A stretch of DNA of 64,000 nucleotides, from assembly GCA_003116995.1 (NCBI GenBank), contig BDSL01000040.1, positions 124,001 to 188,000 on the forward strand. Reading direction: 5' to 3'. Shown here piece by piece: positions 38,420-49,499 of this stretch. Source of the DNA: Yamagishiella unicocca (Eukaryota > Chlorophyta > Chlorophyceae > Chlamydomonadales > Volvocaceae). Below the pieces are notes generated by a model that ran no database searches, was not told the origin of the DNA, and saw only the letters and a program-made list of their open reading frames with translations. How positions within the stretch are numbered: position 1 is the stretch's first letter; every line of letters starts with the position of its first letter. Made by a program: the position numbers and the translations under genes.

Positions 38420-39287
38420 GCAGAATGCGAGTGTTACAGGGGAGCCAGAGCGGCTCAAGCGCGGAAGCGCAACCAGGCGGGCCCAATGGGCCAGGCCACA
38501 ACACAGATCACCGGACGAAGTCAAAACCACTCCTCACTGGTCGGGAAAAGGCAGCCGGACCGAGGCCGACAGGGAAACCGAAAACGACTACAAGTGCGAA
38601 AGAGCCTCGCCGAGTAGGGAAAGCGTGCGTGCCGACCACGAGCCACCAACACCAAGCCTGCAGCGATGCGCGAGAGCACACCGGGAGGGCCAAAAGGCCA
38701 GGCCGCTACAAAGGCCACGGGAAAAAGACCCGCGCCGAGTAGGGAAAGCGTGCCGAACACGAGCCACCAAAGACCAAGCCTGCAGTGATACGCGAGAGCG
38801 CAACGGGGGGGCCAAAAGCCCAAGCCGCTAGTCAGGCCACGAAACAAGATCCGCGCCGAGTAGGGAAGCGTGTCGAACACGAGCCACCAAAACCAAGCCT
38901 GCAACGTGGGCGAGAGTCACCACAGCGAGTCGGAAACGGGTCCATGGCCATCCCACAGAACCGAGCCGTCGAGTCCATTGCCTCCACAAGAACCGAGCCT
39001 TCAGCGTGGGCAAGACCACGAGCACGGAGCCGTCCGCGAGGCGTAGCGAGCGGAGGAGCCGCGGCCCGGAGCGAGGACCATCAGCAGAGGCGCCAGCGCC
39101 GCCGAGCACCAGAGCGCGCCCAAGCTCCAGCAGCCAGTACCAGAGAGGGCGAAAGACGAGAGACGATGGAGAGCAGAGACTGCGCCGCAAGCGGACAGAA
39201 AGTTGCGCGACCCCATGACGAGGTCCACAAAAAGAGGACGAGGACGAGGACCACGGCGCCTAGGGCGCCGTGGCCCTGTAGAGCCTT
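38420..39287 (-). mobile_element. Non-autonomous element B, copy 2 (~868 bp)
   Basis: Same ends, terminal hairpin and internal repeats as the copy at 30857, with small indels (for example an extra GCGT near 38625 and an extra GACGAG near 39240). Confidence 0.75.
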
Positions 39288-39303
39288 GTATATTTTAACC
39301 AGA

Positions 39304-39676
39304 GCAGAATGCGAGTATTACAAGGGAGCCAGAACGGCTCAAGCGCGGAAGCGCAACCAGGCGGGCCCGATGGGCCAGACCACGACACGGGTCACTGGGC
39401 AAAAGAGCCCGCCCTCACCGGCCGGGAAGGGGCAAAAGCCGAAGGCAGCCAAACACGAGGACACGGAGAAGGCAGCACGCACAACTCAAAGCACGGGGAG
39501 GAGAACAAGCGCGTCCAGATAACACGAACCACCTGCACCAAGCCAGCAGCGAGACGCGAGGAACGCGTCCCGGCAAAACGGGGGCCCCAAGCCCCAGAAC
39601 CCAAAAGCACCCACAAAAGACAGCAGAGCGGGGGCCTAAGGCCCAGAAAAACGCACCCGAGTCAGCCGTCGGGTCA
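39304..39676 (-). mobile_element. LINE-A 3' UTR copy, truncated at the ORF2 stop
   Basis: Matches 31753-32122 and begins (minus strand) at about the ORF2 stop codon, TGACCCGACGGCTGAC. Only a few substitutions separate the two copies. Confidence 0.85.
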
Positions 39677-39681
39677 CCAGA

Positions 39682-40539
39682 GCAGAATGCGAGTGTTACA
39701 GGGGAGCCAGAGCGGCTCAAGCGCGGAAGCGCAACCAGGCGGGCCCAATGGGCCAGGCCACAACACAGATCACCGGACGAAGTCAAAACCACTCCTCACT
39801 GGTCGGGAAAAGGCAGCCGGACCGAGGCCGACAGGGAAACCGAAAACGACTACAAGTGCGAAAGAGCCTCGCCGAGTAGGGAAAGCGTGCCGACCACGAG
39901 CCACCAACACCAAGCCTGCAGCGATGCGCGAGAGCACACCGGGAGGGCCAAAAGGCCAGGCCGCTACGAAGGCCACGGGAAAAAGACCCGCGCCGAGTAG
40001 GGAAAGCGTGCCGAACACGAGCCACCAAATACCAAGCCTGCAGCGATACGCGAGAGCGCAACGGGGGGGCCAAAAGCCCAAGCCGCTAGTCAGGCCACGA
40101 ATCAAGATCCGCGCCGAGTAGGGAAGCGTGTCGAACACGAGCCACCAAAACCAAGCCTGCAACGTGGGCGAGAGTCACCACAGCGAGTCGGAAACGGGTC
40201 CATGGCCATCCCACAGAACCGAACCGTCGAGTCCATTGCCACCACAAGAACCGAGCCTTCAGCGTGGGCAAGACCACGAGCACGGAGCCGTCCGCGAGGC
40301 GTAGCGAGCGGAGGAGCCGCGGCCCGGAGCGAGGACCATCAGCAGAGGCGCCAGCGCCGCCGAGCACCAGAGCGCGCCCAAGCTCCAGCAGCAAGTACCA
40401 GAGAGGGCGAAAGACGAGAGACGATGGAGAGCAGAGACTGCGCCGCAAGCGGACAGAAAGTTGCGCGACCCCATGACGAGGTCCACAAAAAGAGGACGAG
40501 GACCACGGCGCCTAGGGCGCCATGGCCCTGTAGAGCCTT
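39682..40539 (-). mobile_element. Non-autonomous element B, copy 3 (~858 bp)
   Basis: Same termini as the other two copies. Its terminal hairpin has one mismatch (GGCGCCATGG instead of GGCGCCGTGG). Confidence 0.75.
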
Positions 40540-40568
40540 GTGCCTTAAGCAGAATGGACCATTGTAGC

Positions 40569-42405
40569 GAGATTTTCCCCAGACGAGTCCGTACGAAACT
40601 ACCGCCGATGCCGATTTTAGCGTGTGTACACGAGTCGGACGAGCAGCACAGACGGAACGCAGAGCCAAATGACCGATTACAGGACGGACACTTCTAAATG
40701 GCAAAATTAGAAGCGAGCGTCGGGAGGCATCGCGGAGGATGCTCGACATGCCATTCCCTGCTGAAAAAAGCCGAGATCGTATGTCGTGAGGGCCGAGACC
40801 GTGCTACTTGAGCACCGAGCCCGTACATTCTACCGCCGATGCCGAAATGTAGTGGCCGGAGAAACAGCTGAGACGGGCCGCATTTCCGCTCGGCCGGGAG
40901 CAGAATAAAAGTCCCCAGTAAACGAAATTTACAGCGGGGGCTGGGAAGCTGTGCGCAAAAAGATCGCAAATGGACCGGGAAATAGCAGCCGCGAACGGAC
41001 AGGATTGCCACCTGGCAGATGCTTATCAAGGGATCCCTCTAACGGGCGTTTTTTAGAGCAGGTGGGCCACACGAGCGCAACTCACACTTCCCTACAACGT
41101 AAGAGGAATAGCAGCATGTGCATGGTACCAAATTGGGTTGGCTGTAAAAGTATGGTAGCAGACGGTGGGCCATGCGAGACAGCGCCAGCTGAGAAAACCG
41201 CGCGAATGCGCTACACTGGTACGCAGCCTCACGATACAGGCTGGGGACCTAAGATACCTCACGACGCAACAAATGAAGTGTTTAGGTGACCTCAAGCCCG
41301 GTTTACCCAGGACAAGAAGGGGCGGGGGCCATGTCCTGGACTTAAGAGAGGCAAGCCGGGCCTAACCCAAGCAGGGGGACCACAGCAAGACCAGCACACC
41401 TGAGCAGACACCCCCGAAGGCACAGGGACCTCGCTCGCCGCGGCCAAGACAGCTCGCCCCCGACAAGATAGACCGGCAGAAGAACCGAACATTGCACGAG
41501 CAAGGGGGCAATTCCGGAAGTGGTGCAGGCGAGGGGACACCGGGCCGGCGGTGGCGGCCCAAGGAAGCTCCCCCCAACCATAGGCGACGAATTGCGTAGT
41601 ATAATGCTGGCGTTACTACTATGCTGGCATTTCCGGTGGCAATGCATGCTACTGCTCTGGAAAGGTGAAGCCAGCACTAGGGGCCCCAGGACCTGATGAC
41701 AAGTTGGAGCCTGACGGTATGCACAACAGCGCCCGGGTTCCCCACAATAATGACATCCCAGCAGGTACAGGTACTGTACGCTAAGGCCAGTCGTCCAGTC
41801 CAGGACAGCACGCGATAGATCCCATCGTCCACACGCTCTCCCATCCACGCTCTCCCGAAACCAAAAGTCATAGAAACACCCCTATTGTGAATCGAAGGCA
41901 AAATACGTGGATACTAGACACTGGAAGATGGATGAGGACTTAAGTAAGGAAAGTTCGATATTTATACAATTTGAGGGATTGGATACTCGCTCCGTGTCGG
42001 GTCAGTGAGGCGTCCTGCGCTCGGACTATTGTTACGGTACGCCCATCCACGCATATAAAACCGAAAATAACATATTTGCACGATCATCTGCTTCACGAAG
42101 AAGACGGTTCCCGTCTTTGCGCGGTACTGAGGTTTGGCAATTCGTACGGCGGATTACAAGCCTTTGCGGTCTCGTTCATATTTCAGCAACGTAATTTCTA
42201 TGTAAAACCTTATGAGCTTGAAAAAAAATTCATGAACTTTGCCTCGGACTGACATGCGCCAAACGGGCCACTCATCCGTGACCGCGACCTTTTACAGGAC
42301 ACTTGCGCGCAGCGATTGCCGCCCGCATAGGATCTATATTGCCTGAAAGAAGTTACACTGACTCGCTCGGTACATTTGGCCACATTTCTTCGTTTGGCGG
42401 GTAAC
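40569..42405. other. No gene supported
   Basis: 40569-40870 contains a repeated CTACCGCCGATGCCGA motif (near 40601 and 40832) and may be leader sequence of the LINE. A plus-strand open frame at 41971-42252 ends in QQRNFYVKPYELEKKF and is unidentified; it may belong to the same element as the Myb/SANT-like gene that follows. Confidence 0.35.
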
Positions 42406-43301
42406 ATGGATCAGCGCCATCAACAAGCAGGCGCTCCGACGCTTCCCCAGTAGTCCCAACAGCAACAACAGAGGAATATTACGCTCACTGACGCGCAGTT
42501 CTTTCAGCTGCTTAGGGAAGCTTAGCAGTCCGGGGCTCAGCAGGCCGCTGCCCAGCAGGCCGGGGCTCTGCAGGCCGCACTGCAGCTACCGGCGCCCCAC
42601 CCAGCTGCAACCCAGCCACCACCTGCCCCTCAGCCAGCTGCGCCGGTAGCTAAGCCGGGCAGGAAGCGCGGACCCCAGACAGCAGCTACGGCTGCTGCTG
42701 ATGCTGTCCGGAAGAAGGGAAAGTGTCAGATTGCCTCCGGCGAGGGTGACGGCGAGGGTGAGGTGGACGTGTCAGGTCAGGCACGTTGGACAGACGAAAA
42801 GCGTATACAGCTGCTAGATGCAGCCGCCGCTCAGCTGCAGAGGCCTAACAAGTCCTTCAGGTAGGTGTAACACCCTTGATGGACTGGGAGGACGTTGCCA
42901 GGTGGTAAGCCTAACGTGCCGCTCAGTACAGCACATTCACTAATTGGGGCGCTTGGAACTGCGGCCTCGCGGTAAACCCAAGGCATCTCCCAAGCTGGCT
43001 CATATCAGTCACTGCTCCCGTTTCGCCTCCTTTCTTCCTCAGTGCTATGGAGAATGGACGCACGGCAGGGGCCTGCGAGGCCCAATATAACCAGCTGCTG
43101 CGCTCCGCCCGGCTAATTTCGGAGTATCGCAAGAAGGCGACTGGCGCCAAGCCGTGGTTCGACCTTTCCAAGGAGGAGAAGCATTCCTTCGCCGCGGAAC
43201 TGGAACTGAGAATCCTTGTCCTGTTGCCCATTGTCACTCCGACCCTCACCGCGAACATAGACCCGAGCCCGAACCCACAAGCTTTAGCCTACGACGCATA
43301 A
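42406..43301 (+). pseudogene. Myb/SANT-like DNA-binding protein, two exons, two in-frame TAG codons
   Basis: Exon 1 (42406-42860) starts MDQRHQQAG, is Gln/Ala/Pro-rich, has a basic KPGRKRGPQ patch, and ends with ARWTDEKRIQLLDAAAAQLQ, the first helix of a Myb/SANT-like domain. Intron GTAGGT...TTCCTCAG. Exon 2 (43043-43301) continues the domain with CEAQYNQLLRSARLISEYRK and PWFDLSKEEKHSF, ending in TAA. In exon 1, codons 16 (42451) and 40 (42523) are TAG where glutamine (CAG) would fit the surrounding Q tract. Such domains are common in transposon-encoded DNA-binding proteins. It is probably a decayed transposon gene; stop-codon readthrough is an alternative. Confidence 0.6.
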
Positions 43302-43439
43302 TTGAGAAACATGCGGAATTATAGCCTTTTCGCAGGAAGGACACGTCACCACATCTCCGTTCGTGCAGTGCTCTGATGGGAAGACCATGCCGCTTCCTTT
43401 GAAGGGTTTTCGCTGAAGAACATTATCTAGGACCATTAT

Positions 43440-43695
43440 ACGGCAACAATCGGGCACTTGCCCTCTTCCAGCCTCTCCAGCAGCAAGGTAGCGCCTGGAC
43501 CACCGAAAGCAGTGTTGCTCTCCTGGTTAAAGCCATACCAGCCCCCCGCGCCATACCAGCTCTGTTATACCATACTTGGTACTAATTGGGCGCGGCGGTG
43601 GAAGCCTAGGGTCACGTACGGCAACAATCGGGCACTTTCCCTCTTCCAGCCGGTCCAGCCGCAAGGGGGCGTCTGGACCAGCCACCAAAAGCGGG
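43440..43695. repeat. Direct duplication of ~75 bp
   Basis: ACGGCAACAATCGGGCACTT, CCCTCTTCCAGCC and CTGGACCA blocks occur at about 43440-43512 and again at 43619-43695. Confidence 0.75.
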
Positions 43696-43813
43696 ATTAA
43701 GCCAGGCCCCCCGGCCTGCCGCTGTGGGAGTTCTCTCTGGCGCGGAGTGCGCGACTGGCGGCAAGGGCTGTGGTTGTGGGGGCGGGCAAAACAATCAATG
43801 GAAGCACGAGCAC

Positions 43814-43848
43814 CGTGCAAGGCGCGGTGCACCGCCGCGCCTTGCACG
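43814..43848 (+). repeat. Perfect 14-bp inverted repeat (hairpin)
   Basis: CGTGCAAGGCGCGG (43814-43827), 7-base spacer, then the exact complement at 43835-43848, about 200 bp upstream of the kinase coding sequence. Function unknown. Confidence 0.8.
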
Positions 43849-44048
43849 AGAACATGCTGCATCCACGCCCGAGCGTCAACCTTTCGGAGCTCAACTCACG
43901 TTTTCACTACCTGCACGTTGTAAGCGTCAGCGACCCGGCCCAATTGTGCGCCTAATACCACGAGAAATGCGATCGATCGTAGTGCCTCCCTCCTGCATTA
44001 GGCCAGCGCGCACGTGCGGTCGGCTAGCTGCGACTCGCCGCACACGCA

Positions 44049-45674
44049 TTGCCGCCTTCTCGCCCCAACCTCTCCGATCCTTACATCGTCGCGCACGACG
44101 CTTTGCGAAACCTAGGAACGGGCGTCGAACTCAGCTCTTCTCCGCCAAGCGCGCCGGTGGTAGTCGGGTTGGGCGACCCTGTCATGGACACTCTCGCCAA
44201 CATCTCAGCGGAATGGCCCACAACAATCACTCCCGAGCCAGGCGGTTGTCTTCCAATCCCGCCCGATGCCATGGAGCAGCTGCTTTTGGACTCCGGCAAG
44301 CAAAGCGAGCTGGTGTGCAACTGCAAGGACGCGCTGCTGGGGCTGCTGCAGGTGGGGGGGAGGGGAGGCTGGGAGTGAGGGTGGGGAGATGCCAGAAGGG
44401 GGGAGGTTCGAGGAAGACCCGTGGATGGCGGGGGGGATGGCGGGGGGGATGGCGGGGGGGAGTTGTCTGGCGCAAAAGCAGGGTGTAGTGGAGGGGTCGT
44501 AATGACTTGAGTTTGGGAACGGCAACAGTGCTACTTCATCTACGACGACTACTGCTGCTGATGCCGTTGGCGCATTTTGGAGGGCGAGCAAGAGGAGGTG
44601 GAGGAGGAGGAGGCTTCCTTGTGGATGGGTATGCAGGGGAGGAGACGACCATTACCCACCGCACTACCCGAGCACCCCCCCCTTCCCTCCCCCCGTCCCC
44701 CTTCCCCCCTTTCCGCCAACCCTCCCCCCCCCAGGACGGCCTGGTGGACCTCATCTTCGCAAACGAGGAGGAGGCCATGACGCTCTGCGCCGTGATGGTC
44801 CTTCCGCCCCCCGGCTCCGAAACCAGCCCCGAGGCCTGCGTGGCCGCGGCCCAGCGGTACCTGCTGTCGCCCCAGGGCGGCAGGACCCGGGTGGAGGTCA
44901 CCAGTCTGGGCGCGCGGGGCTGCGTGGCCCGTGGGTCGGTCGGCGAGGAGGGCTCGTCGCCTGCTTGCCGCGTGACTTTGGTGGACACCATTGGAGCCGG
45001 TGGGTTCGGCGAAGGGGGGGGTCATAGAACGGGCGGTGCGGGTATGGGTGCGGGTGTGGGTGCGGGTGCGGGTGCGGGACTGCGTGGGCTGTGGATCGGG
45101 GGGGTTGGGGTTCGGGGAGTCAGGCGGGCTGTGGGCAGTATAGTACGCCTGGGGCCTCCGCACCCACTTAATCAATCCCGCGCTAACCGCCACCAACATC
45201 CACCAACCGCCACCCTCCACCACGCTGGTACGAGTGCTTACGTACAGCTAGCGCCGCCTCTTCTCCTTTGTCCTTTTCCTTCGGTTCCTCCATAGTCATA
45301 CATAACCGCGCTCCGCCCCGTCCCGCCCCGCCCCGCCCCCGACTGTCTGCCTCACCCCTCCCTCTCACACACACCCCGTTACTCGACCAGGCGACTTCTT
45401 CACCACCGGCGTCCTGTCCGCGTACCCCCGCTCGGGCTCCCTGCAGCAGTGCTGCGCGGCTGGGTGCGCCGCGGCGGGCTGCGAGGCGGTGCAGGCCCAG
45501 GGGGTGGAGCTTCCGCCTGTGGCCTTCGACCGGCTTTGGAGCTCCATGACCACCATCCTCGCGGCGGTGGCCGCGACAGCGCCCGCTGGCGGCGGCAGCG
45601 CAAGTGCGCTGGCGGCGGCGTTGAGCGGGCAGACGGTGGCGGCGGCGCCGGTGGCCGTGGGGGCGCTCGTATAG
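44049..45674 (+). CDS. pfkB/ribokinase-family kinase, central region missing
   Basis: Exon A (about 44049-44351) encodes VVVGLGDPVMDTLANIS and EPGGCLPIPPDAMEQLL, the N-terminal strand of a pfkB kinase. Exon B (44735-44999, after CCCCCAG) has DGLVDLIFANEEEAM and VTLVDTIGAG. Exon C (45391-45674) has DFFTTGVLSAYPRSGSLQQC, then a TAG stop. Splicing B to C restores DTIGAGDFFTTG, the ATP/anion-hole and catalytic-Asp motif. Exon A joins B in phase 0 as ALLGLLQ-DGLVDLIF. The family's GGSxxN sugar-binding segment, lid and middle sheet (roughly 150 residues) are absent, with only a 383-bp intron between A and B. The first in-frame ATG (44184) is inside the conserved start, so a 5' exon is missing from this annotation. 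Either a truncated, non-catalytic kinase or a pseudogene; substrate unknown. Confidence 0.7.
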
Positions 45675-45774
45675 GGTGGGGTAGGGGGGCCGTGGGGGGT
45701 TGGCGAGGAAGCATGTTGAGGGCCGGTGAATCGGATGCATCCGATTTTATATAGGGGTCCACCGCGTCACCCAG

Positions 45775-48287
45775 CCAGTCCAGCCAGCCAGCCAGCCAGT
45801 CAACCAGTCAACCAGTCAACCAAGCGAAACGTTTGCCTGGCTCGCTTGCGTCGTCAGGCCCCTGCTCGCGCGTCGCACCCGCGCATAGTCGTGTCATCTC
45901 ATCGTGTTCCAAGGTGCTCTCATTTGCATCTTGCAAACCTTGGGCGGAGTGTCATACGCAGCTCTGGAGCGAGCCGAGATGGAGGCAGCAGAGGCCGTGG
46001 TGGTGGCGGTGGTGGTGGCGGTGGCGGTGCTCCTGTCTTCCATAAGGACACACTGGATGTATGTACTTGCTTTGTCATAAGGCCCTGGTGTGTGCTGTGG
46101 GTGAGCAGAGGGGTGGGCAGGGGGGGAGACTGTGGGGCTGCGGCAGGGGCCGGCGGGGGGCGCCAGGGGGTGAAGGAGGAGGAGCAGGACCAGAATGGGG
46201 AAGGAAGGGGTGCTCGCCTTGTGTTTTTTTGACGTGTGTTGCGTCGTTGATCAAGGTTGGGTTCATGCATTCCCGCTGCGCAGTGCGGTGCGGTTCGCGA
46301 GGAGGGCCCGGGTGCCCGGGCGTCGTAGGGCCCAACTAGCACGCACCTTGAGGCAAGCAAGCAGGCAGACAGATAGGGACCGATAGGCAGGCAGACAGCC
46401 TTGGCTGACTGACAAATTGGGGTTGCAAGAGTTAATTTTGCGCAAGTATCTTAGCACTGTGGGTGTCGATGGTCGGATGCGTGGGTGTGGATGGGTGGAT
46501 GTGGGTGGCCTGCGTGCGCGCTTGGGCGCCTGGCTGGGCTCTAGGGAAGGGAGGGCGGGGGAAAACGGGGTAGGGAGGTAGGGTAGGCGGGCGGGCGGGC
46601 CCCAACCCGCCTTAATCGGCAACGCCACCACTTTCCCCCCGAGTCGGTTGGGGACTAAAAGTTTTGCTCGCGTCAACGAAGGCCTCGGATGGCTTGCAAC
46701 GGCCGAGTCGTTGCGAGATGCATGGACCCACGCGATTGTGACCATACCCTGGGGGTTTTCATAGTATTACCACATTAGCTATAGGCAGCAATAGGCTCGT
46801 GCTTCTCATAGGAGAGGACTGGGGGCACTCGGGTGGTGATGGCGACGGCTGGAGGCAGGCGGGGATTGCGCCGCCGGCCCTCCCGGCTGCGTGTTACACA
46901 CTGCGGCCGCGTCAAGTACGAGACATCGTCGCCGCAGACCCGCAGCGTCGAGGGACGTGTCAAGGAGTCTGCTTTGGATGTGTACGGCATGTGCACCAGG
47001 AGGCGATCGATAGATGCCAGGATGCGCCTGTCGTACGGGCGTTGTCGTATGGTGTTTTCGTCGTACGGGTGTGTTTGTTGCGGCTTGGTCGGCTGGGGTT
47101 GACAGGAGCACTGCGGCAGCATGGCGTCGTCATCTCGCATCTGGGAGCCTATTACCTTCATTACTATTAGTAAGAGTACTTGTCCACTCGGCCAGCAAGC
47201 CGCCCTAATGCATGATGAATGAAGGCTTGCTGGCTGGGACGTAGGGAGAGAGCTGTTATTTAGGGCGGCGGGCGAGGTACATATGTACTGCAGCTCGTCG
47301 TGTAACTGTATGTTACGACAAAACACGTCCGATCAGTTGCAGGCTACCCGCATCTTAAAGCGGCTGCCCGCTTGCCTCCAGATGCCGCCCGGACAACACC
47401 GGTCCCAGCATTGTTAGGTCAGTTTTGTCATCAGTTGTATGAGAGCACTCAGCAAGGCTCGCTCGACCAGGTCCTCGCCATATGGCCCTCAGTCAATGGA
47501 GCCTTTAGGTAGGTCAGCATCAAAAACATTCCCATGCGAAAATACGGCGCGCCGGGAAGCCACCTCTATACGGTGGGACCACGGGGGGTAACGGAGAAGG
47601 CGCGCGCAGTATCTCGCAATGGTGCTACGCTGCCGGGACGCGAGGCGCTCCCGAGGAGGGCTGCGACGAGAGCATCAGGATGGCGAACCGCGGGGCGACC
47701 CAGCAGATCTATATCCTGTATCCATAAATAATAAGTATGGGATGTATGGAGCCGAGCGCTTATTTGCTGACCCTGTGAGGCCAGACAGATCCTTTTCGTA
47801 GATGGGTGAGCGTTACAGGTCCCTGCGCTCGACTACCTGTTTCCATATCCGTTTACAGTAAATTAGAATGTAAATTGTACACGAGGCCCGAATCTGCGGG
47901 GGGACTGCGAATCTGCGGGGGGACTGAGGTGCATCCTAAAAGCCCATACATTCGGGGCCCCGGATATCCTTGGGTCATGAGCAGGTAGGGGGTACTCCAG
48001 TCAACCCCAGAATCGGACATGCTGAGCGAGCATACTGTGAGCATGCATGTCCACATACATGTCCACATACAGTCCGACTTAAGCTCCCATGTGGAAAGTG
48101 CGCCATAGAGATTAGCCCTGCTGAACTCTATTTCGGCCGGATTTTACCCGGTTCGCGTTTGGTAGGGATACTGGCGCAGATGCTGGAACCGGCGGGGGTG
48201 AACAAACGCACCACTACTCACTCGATGCGTACGTATATTTGGTGGCGACTGTACCGGGTCAGAGGGTTCAGCGCATGGTCCTACCTC
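45775..48287. other. No gene supported; simple repeats and one exon-like frame
   Basis: CCAGCCAGCCAGTCAACCAG repeats lie at 45770-45822. At 47340-47512 a plus-strand frame encodes PVPALLGQFCHQLYESTQQG then SLDQVLAIWPSVNGAFR and ends at AG|GTAGGT. It looks like a transposon-type exon similar in layout to exon 1 of the Myb-like gene but is unidentified. Minus-strand frames at 46775-47326 have no recognisable motif. A duplicated CGAATCTGCGGGGGGACTG lies near 47890-47930. Confidence 0.4.
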
Positions 48288-48405
48288 GCACACTAGTGTG
48301 CCCGCCTCGTCGTACTCTCGTACATTTGCGTTGCGACTATTCCTTTTGTGGTTGTACCACACAGTTCATTTTCAAGCCCACCTAAAACGGAAAGATCCGC
48401 CACAG
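48288..48405. repeat. Dispersed repeat, copy 2
   Basis: Matches 2776-2895 in the same orientation (GCCCGCCTCGTCGTACTCTC, ACATTTGC, CCACCTAAAACG). The two copies lie 45 kb apart, in regions of different base composition. Confidence 0.7.
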
Positions 48406-48581
48406 CGACAGTGAAGCCGCAGCCAAGGGGCTGCCGGCTGAGGTCCGCCAGGCGCACGGACGCTGGCGCACTGGTTGAACACTACACGTGGCGCGAACTA
48501 GAGAACGCCGCTTACGGTCACCAGCCGCGTGGGCCTTGCCTGATGAGGTGTGCGTATCTCCTCGGTCTGCAGTGTAAGTTC

Positions 48582-48651
48582 CTGTTGAGGTTTCTAAGCT
48601 GTCAGCAATCCAGAGCGCTCGGGATGGCTGACAGCTTAGAAACCCCAACAG
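48582..48651. ncRNA. Candidate small-RNA precursor: 35-bp near-perfect inverted repeat
   Basis: The two 35-nt halves (48582-48616 and 48617-48651) are complementary at 32 of 35 positions, with mismatches at arm positions 7, 26 and 31. Nineteen contiguous matches (GGTTTCTAAGCTGTCAGC core) form the stem, and there is essentially no unpaired loop. Such a fold is compatible with a miRNA/siRNA precursor on either strand or with a palindromic insertion. There is no transcription evidence. Confidence 0.5.
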
Positions 48652-48934
48652 TTCCATGTCAGCGGTCTCTCCGGCACCTCCCTTCCTTTTGTCTTTAGCC
48701 AAAACTCCGTCGGCACCGTGAAGCATCAACCCAGCAATGACGAGAGACAGAGTACAGGTTGTAATACAGAAACGAGGCTTTACAACGGCACAGCAGCAGC
48801 AGTGCATAGGTATCTCCCCTCGCCGGTAGGCACATACAGGAACTTACCCTAACCGTTTCCTTCGTACCGGTATGTAAGTTTCGAATGAAGCTGACCTCAC
48901 TGACACTGCCGTTCCACCATGTTGTATATTAAGC

Positions 48935-49290
48935 TTAGCCGCCGTAGGGGTCATAAATCCCAACATGCTTTAATTTATTTACGTAAAAGTATGGAGCATA
49001 ATTGTTCCTATTTGCGAAGACCATAAACCAATCGGCATAATAAGCGTCCTGGGAGGTGCCCGTGTTGAACATTGCCGTGGGTGTGGTTCCCTCCCTGCCC
49101 ACGATGTACAGCCGCCCGCGCCCATCATCTGTTGCATTTCCGTACGCTGTGGGCTGGAGACAGACCTTGCCGATGCACAGGCGCTTGACGTCCAACGTGT
49201 CGGCGGGGGCCTGTGCAGCGAGCGAGCAGTAGCCAGTGGCAGTAGTGCTTGGACATCCATACACAAAGGTCGGGAAGATACGTAGACGAA
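48935..49290 (-). CDS. Unidentified C-terminal exon
   Basis: An open minus-strand frame ending in TAA at 48935 encodes CLQPTAYGNATDDGRGRLY, IVGREGTTPTAMFNTGTSQD, AYYADWFMVFANRNNYAPYF, then KHVGIYDPYGG. Normal amino-acid composition and an aromatic-rich C-terminus argue for a real exon. The 5' boundary is unclear; AG sites lie near 49250-49270. I do not recognise the family. Confidence 0.45.
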
Positions 49291-49499
49291 CAAGCCGGCA
49301 GTACGTAAGGCGCGCGCATAAATCGAGCCCGATAAAGACGCACGCGTGATACGTAGATAGGTTTGGAGCGAGAGGCTTTCTTTCTCTCCTCACGCAAGCA
49401 AGGAAGTAAGGGCGAGCGATAGGGTTGGGAGGGCGGTGGCGGCGGCTGGTTAATGCATCATTCGTATGCATGATGACCATTCATTGCTTGGTCAGCAGG

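Larger units (their letters stand above)
38416..40556 (-). mobile_element. Composite retro-insertion B-A-B with 12-bp target duplication
   Basis: GACCATTGTAGC is present at 38404-38415 and again at 40557-40568, flanking three head-to-tail minus-strand units: B (38420-39287), LINE-A tail (39304-39676) and B (39682-40539). The units are joined by CCAGAG-CAGAATGCGAG junctions. One duplication around all three indicates a single integration event, as expected from template jumping by the LINE reverse transcriptase. Confidence 0.75.

Noticed and set aside
42406..45674. TAG reassigned to glutamine genome-wide
   Set aside because: The pfkB gene ends at a TAG at a sensible C-terminus, and the two TAGs occur in a probable transposon gene, so decay is the simpler explanation.
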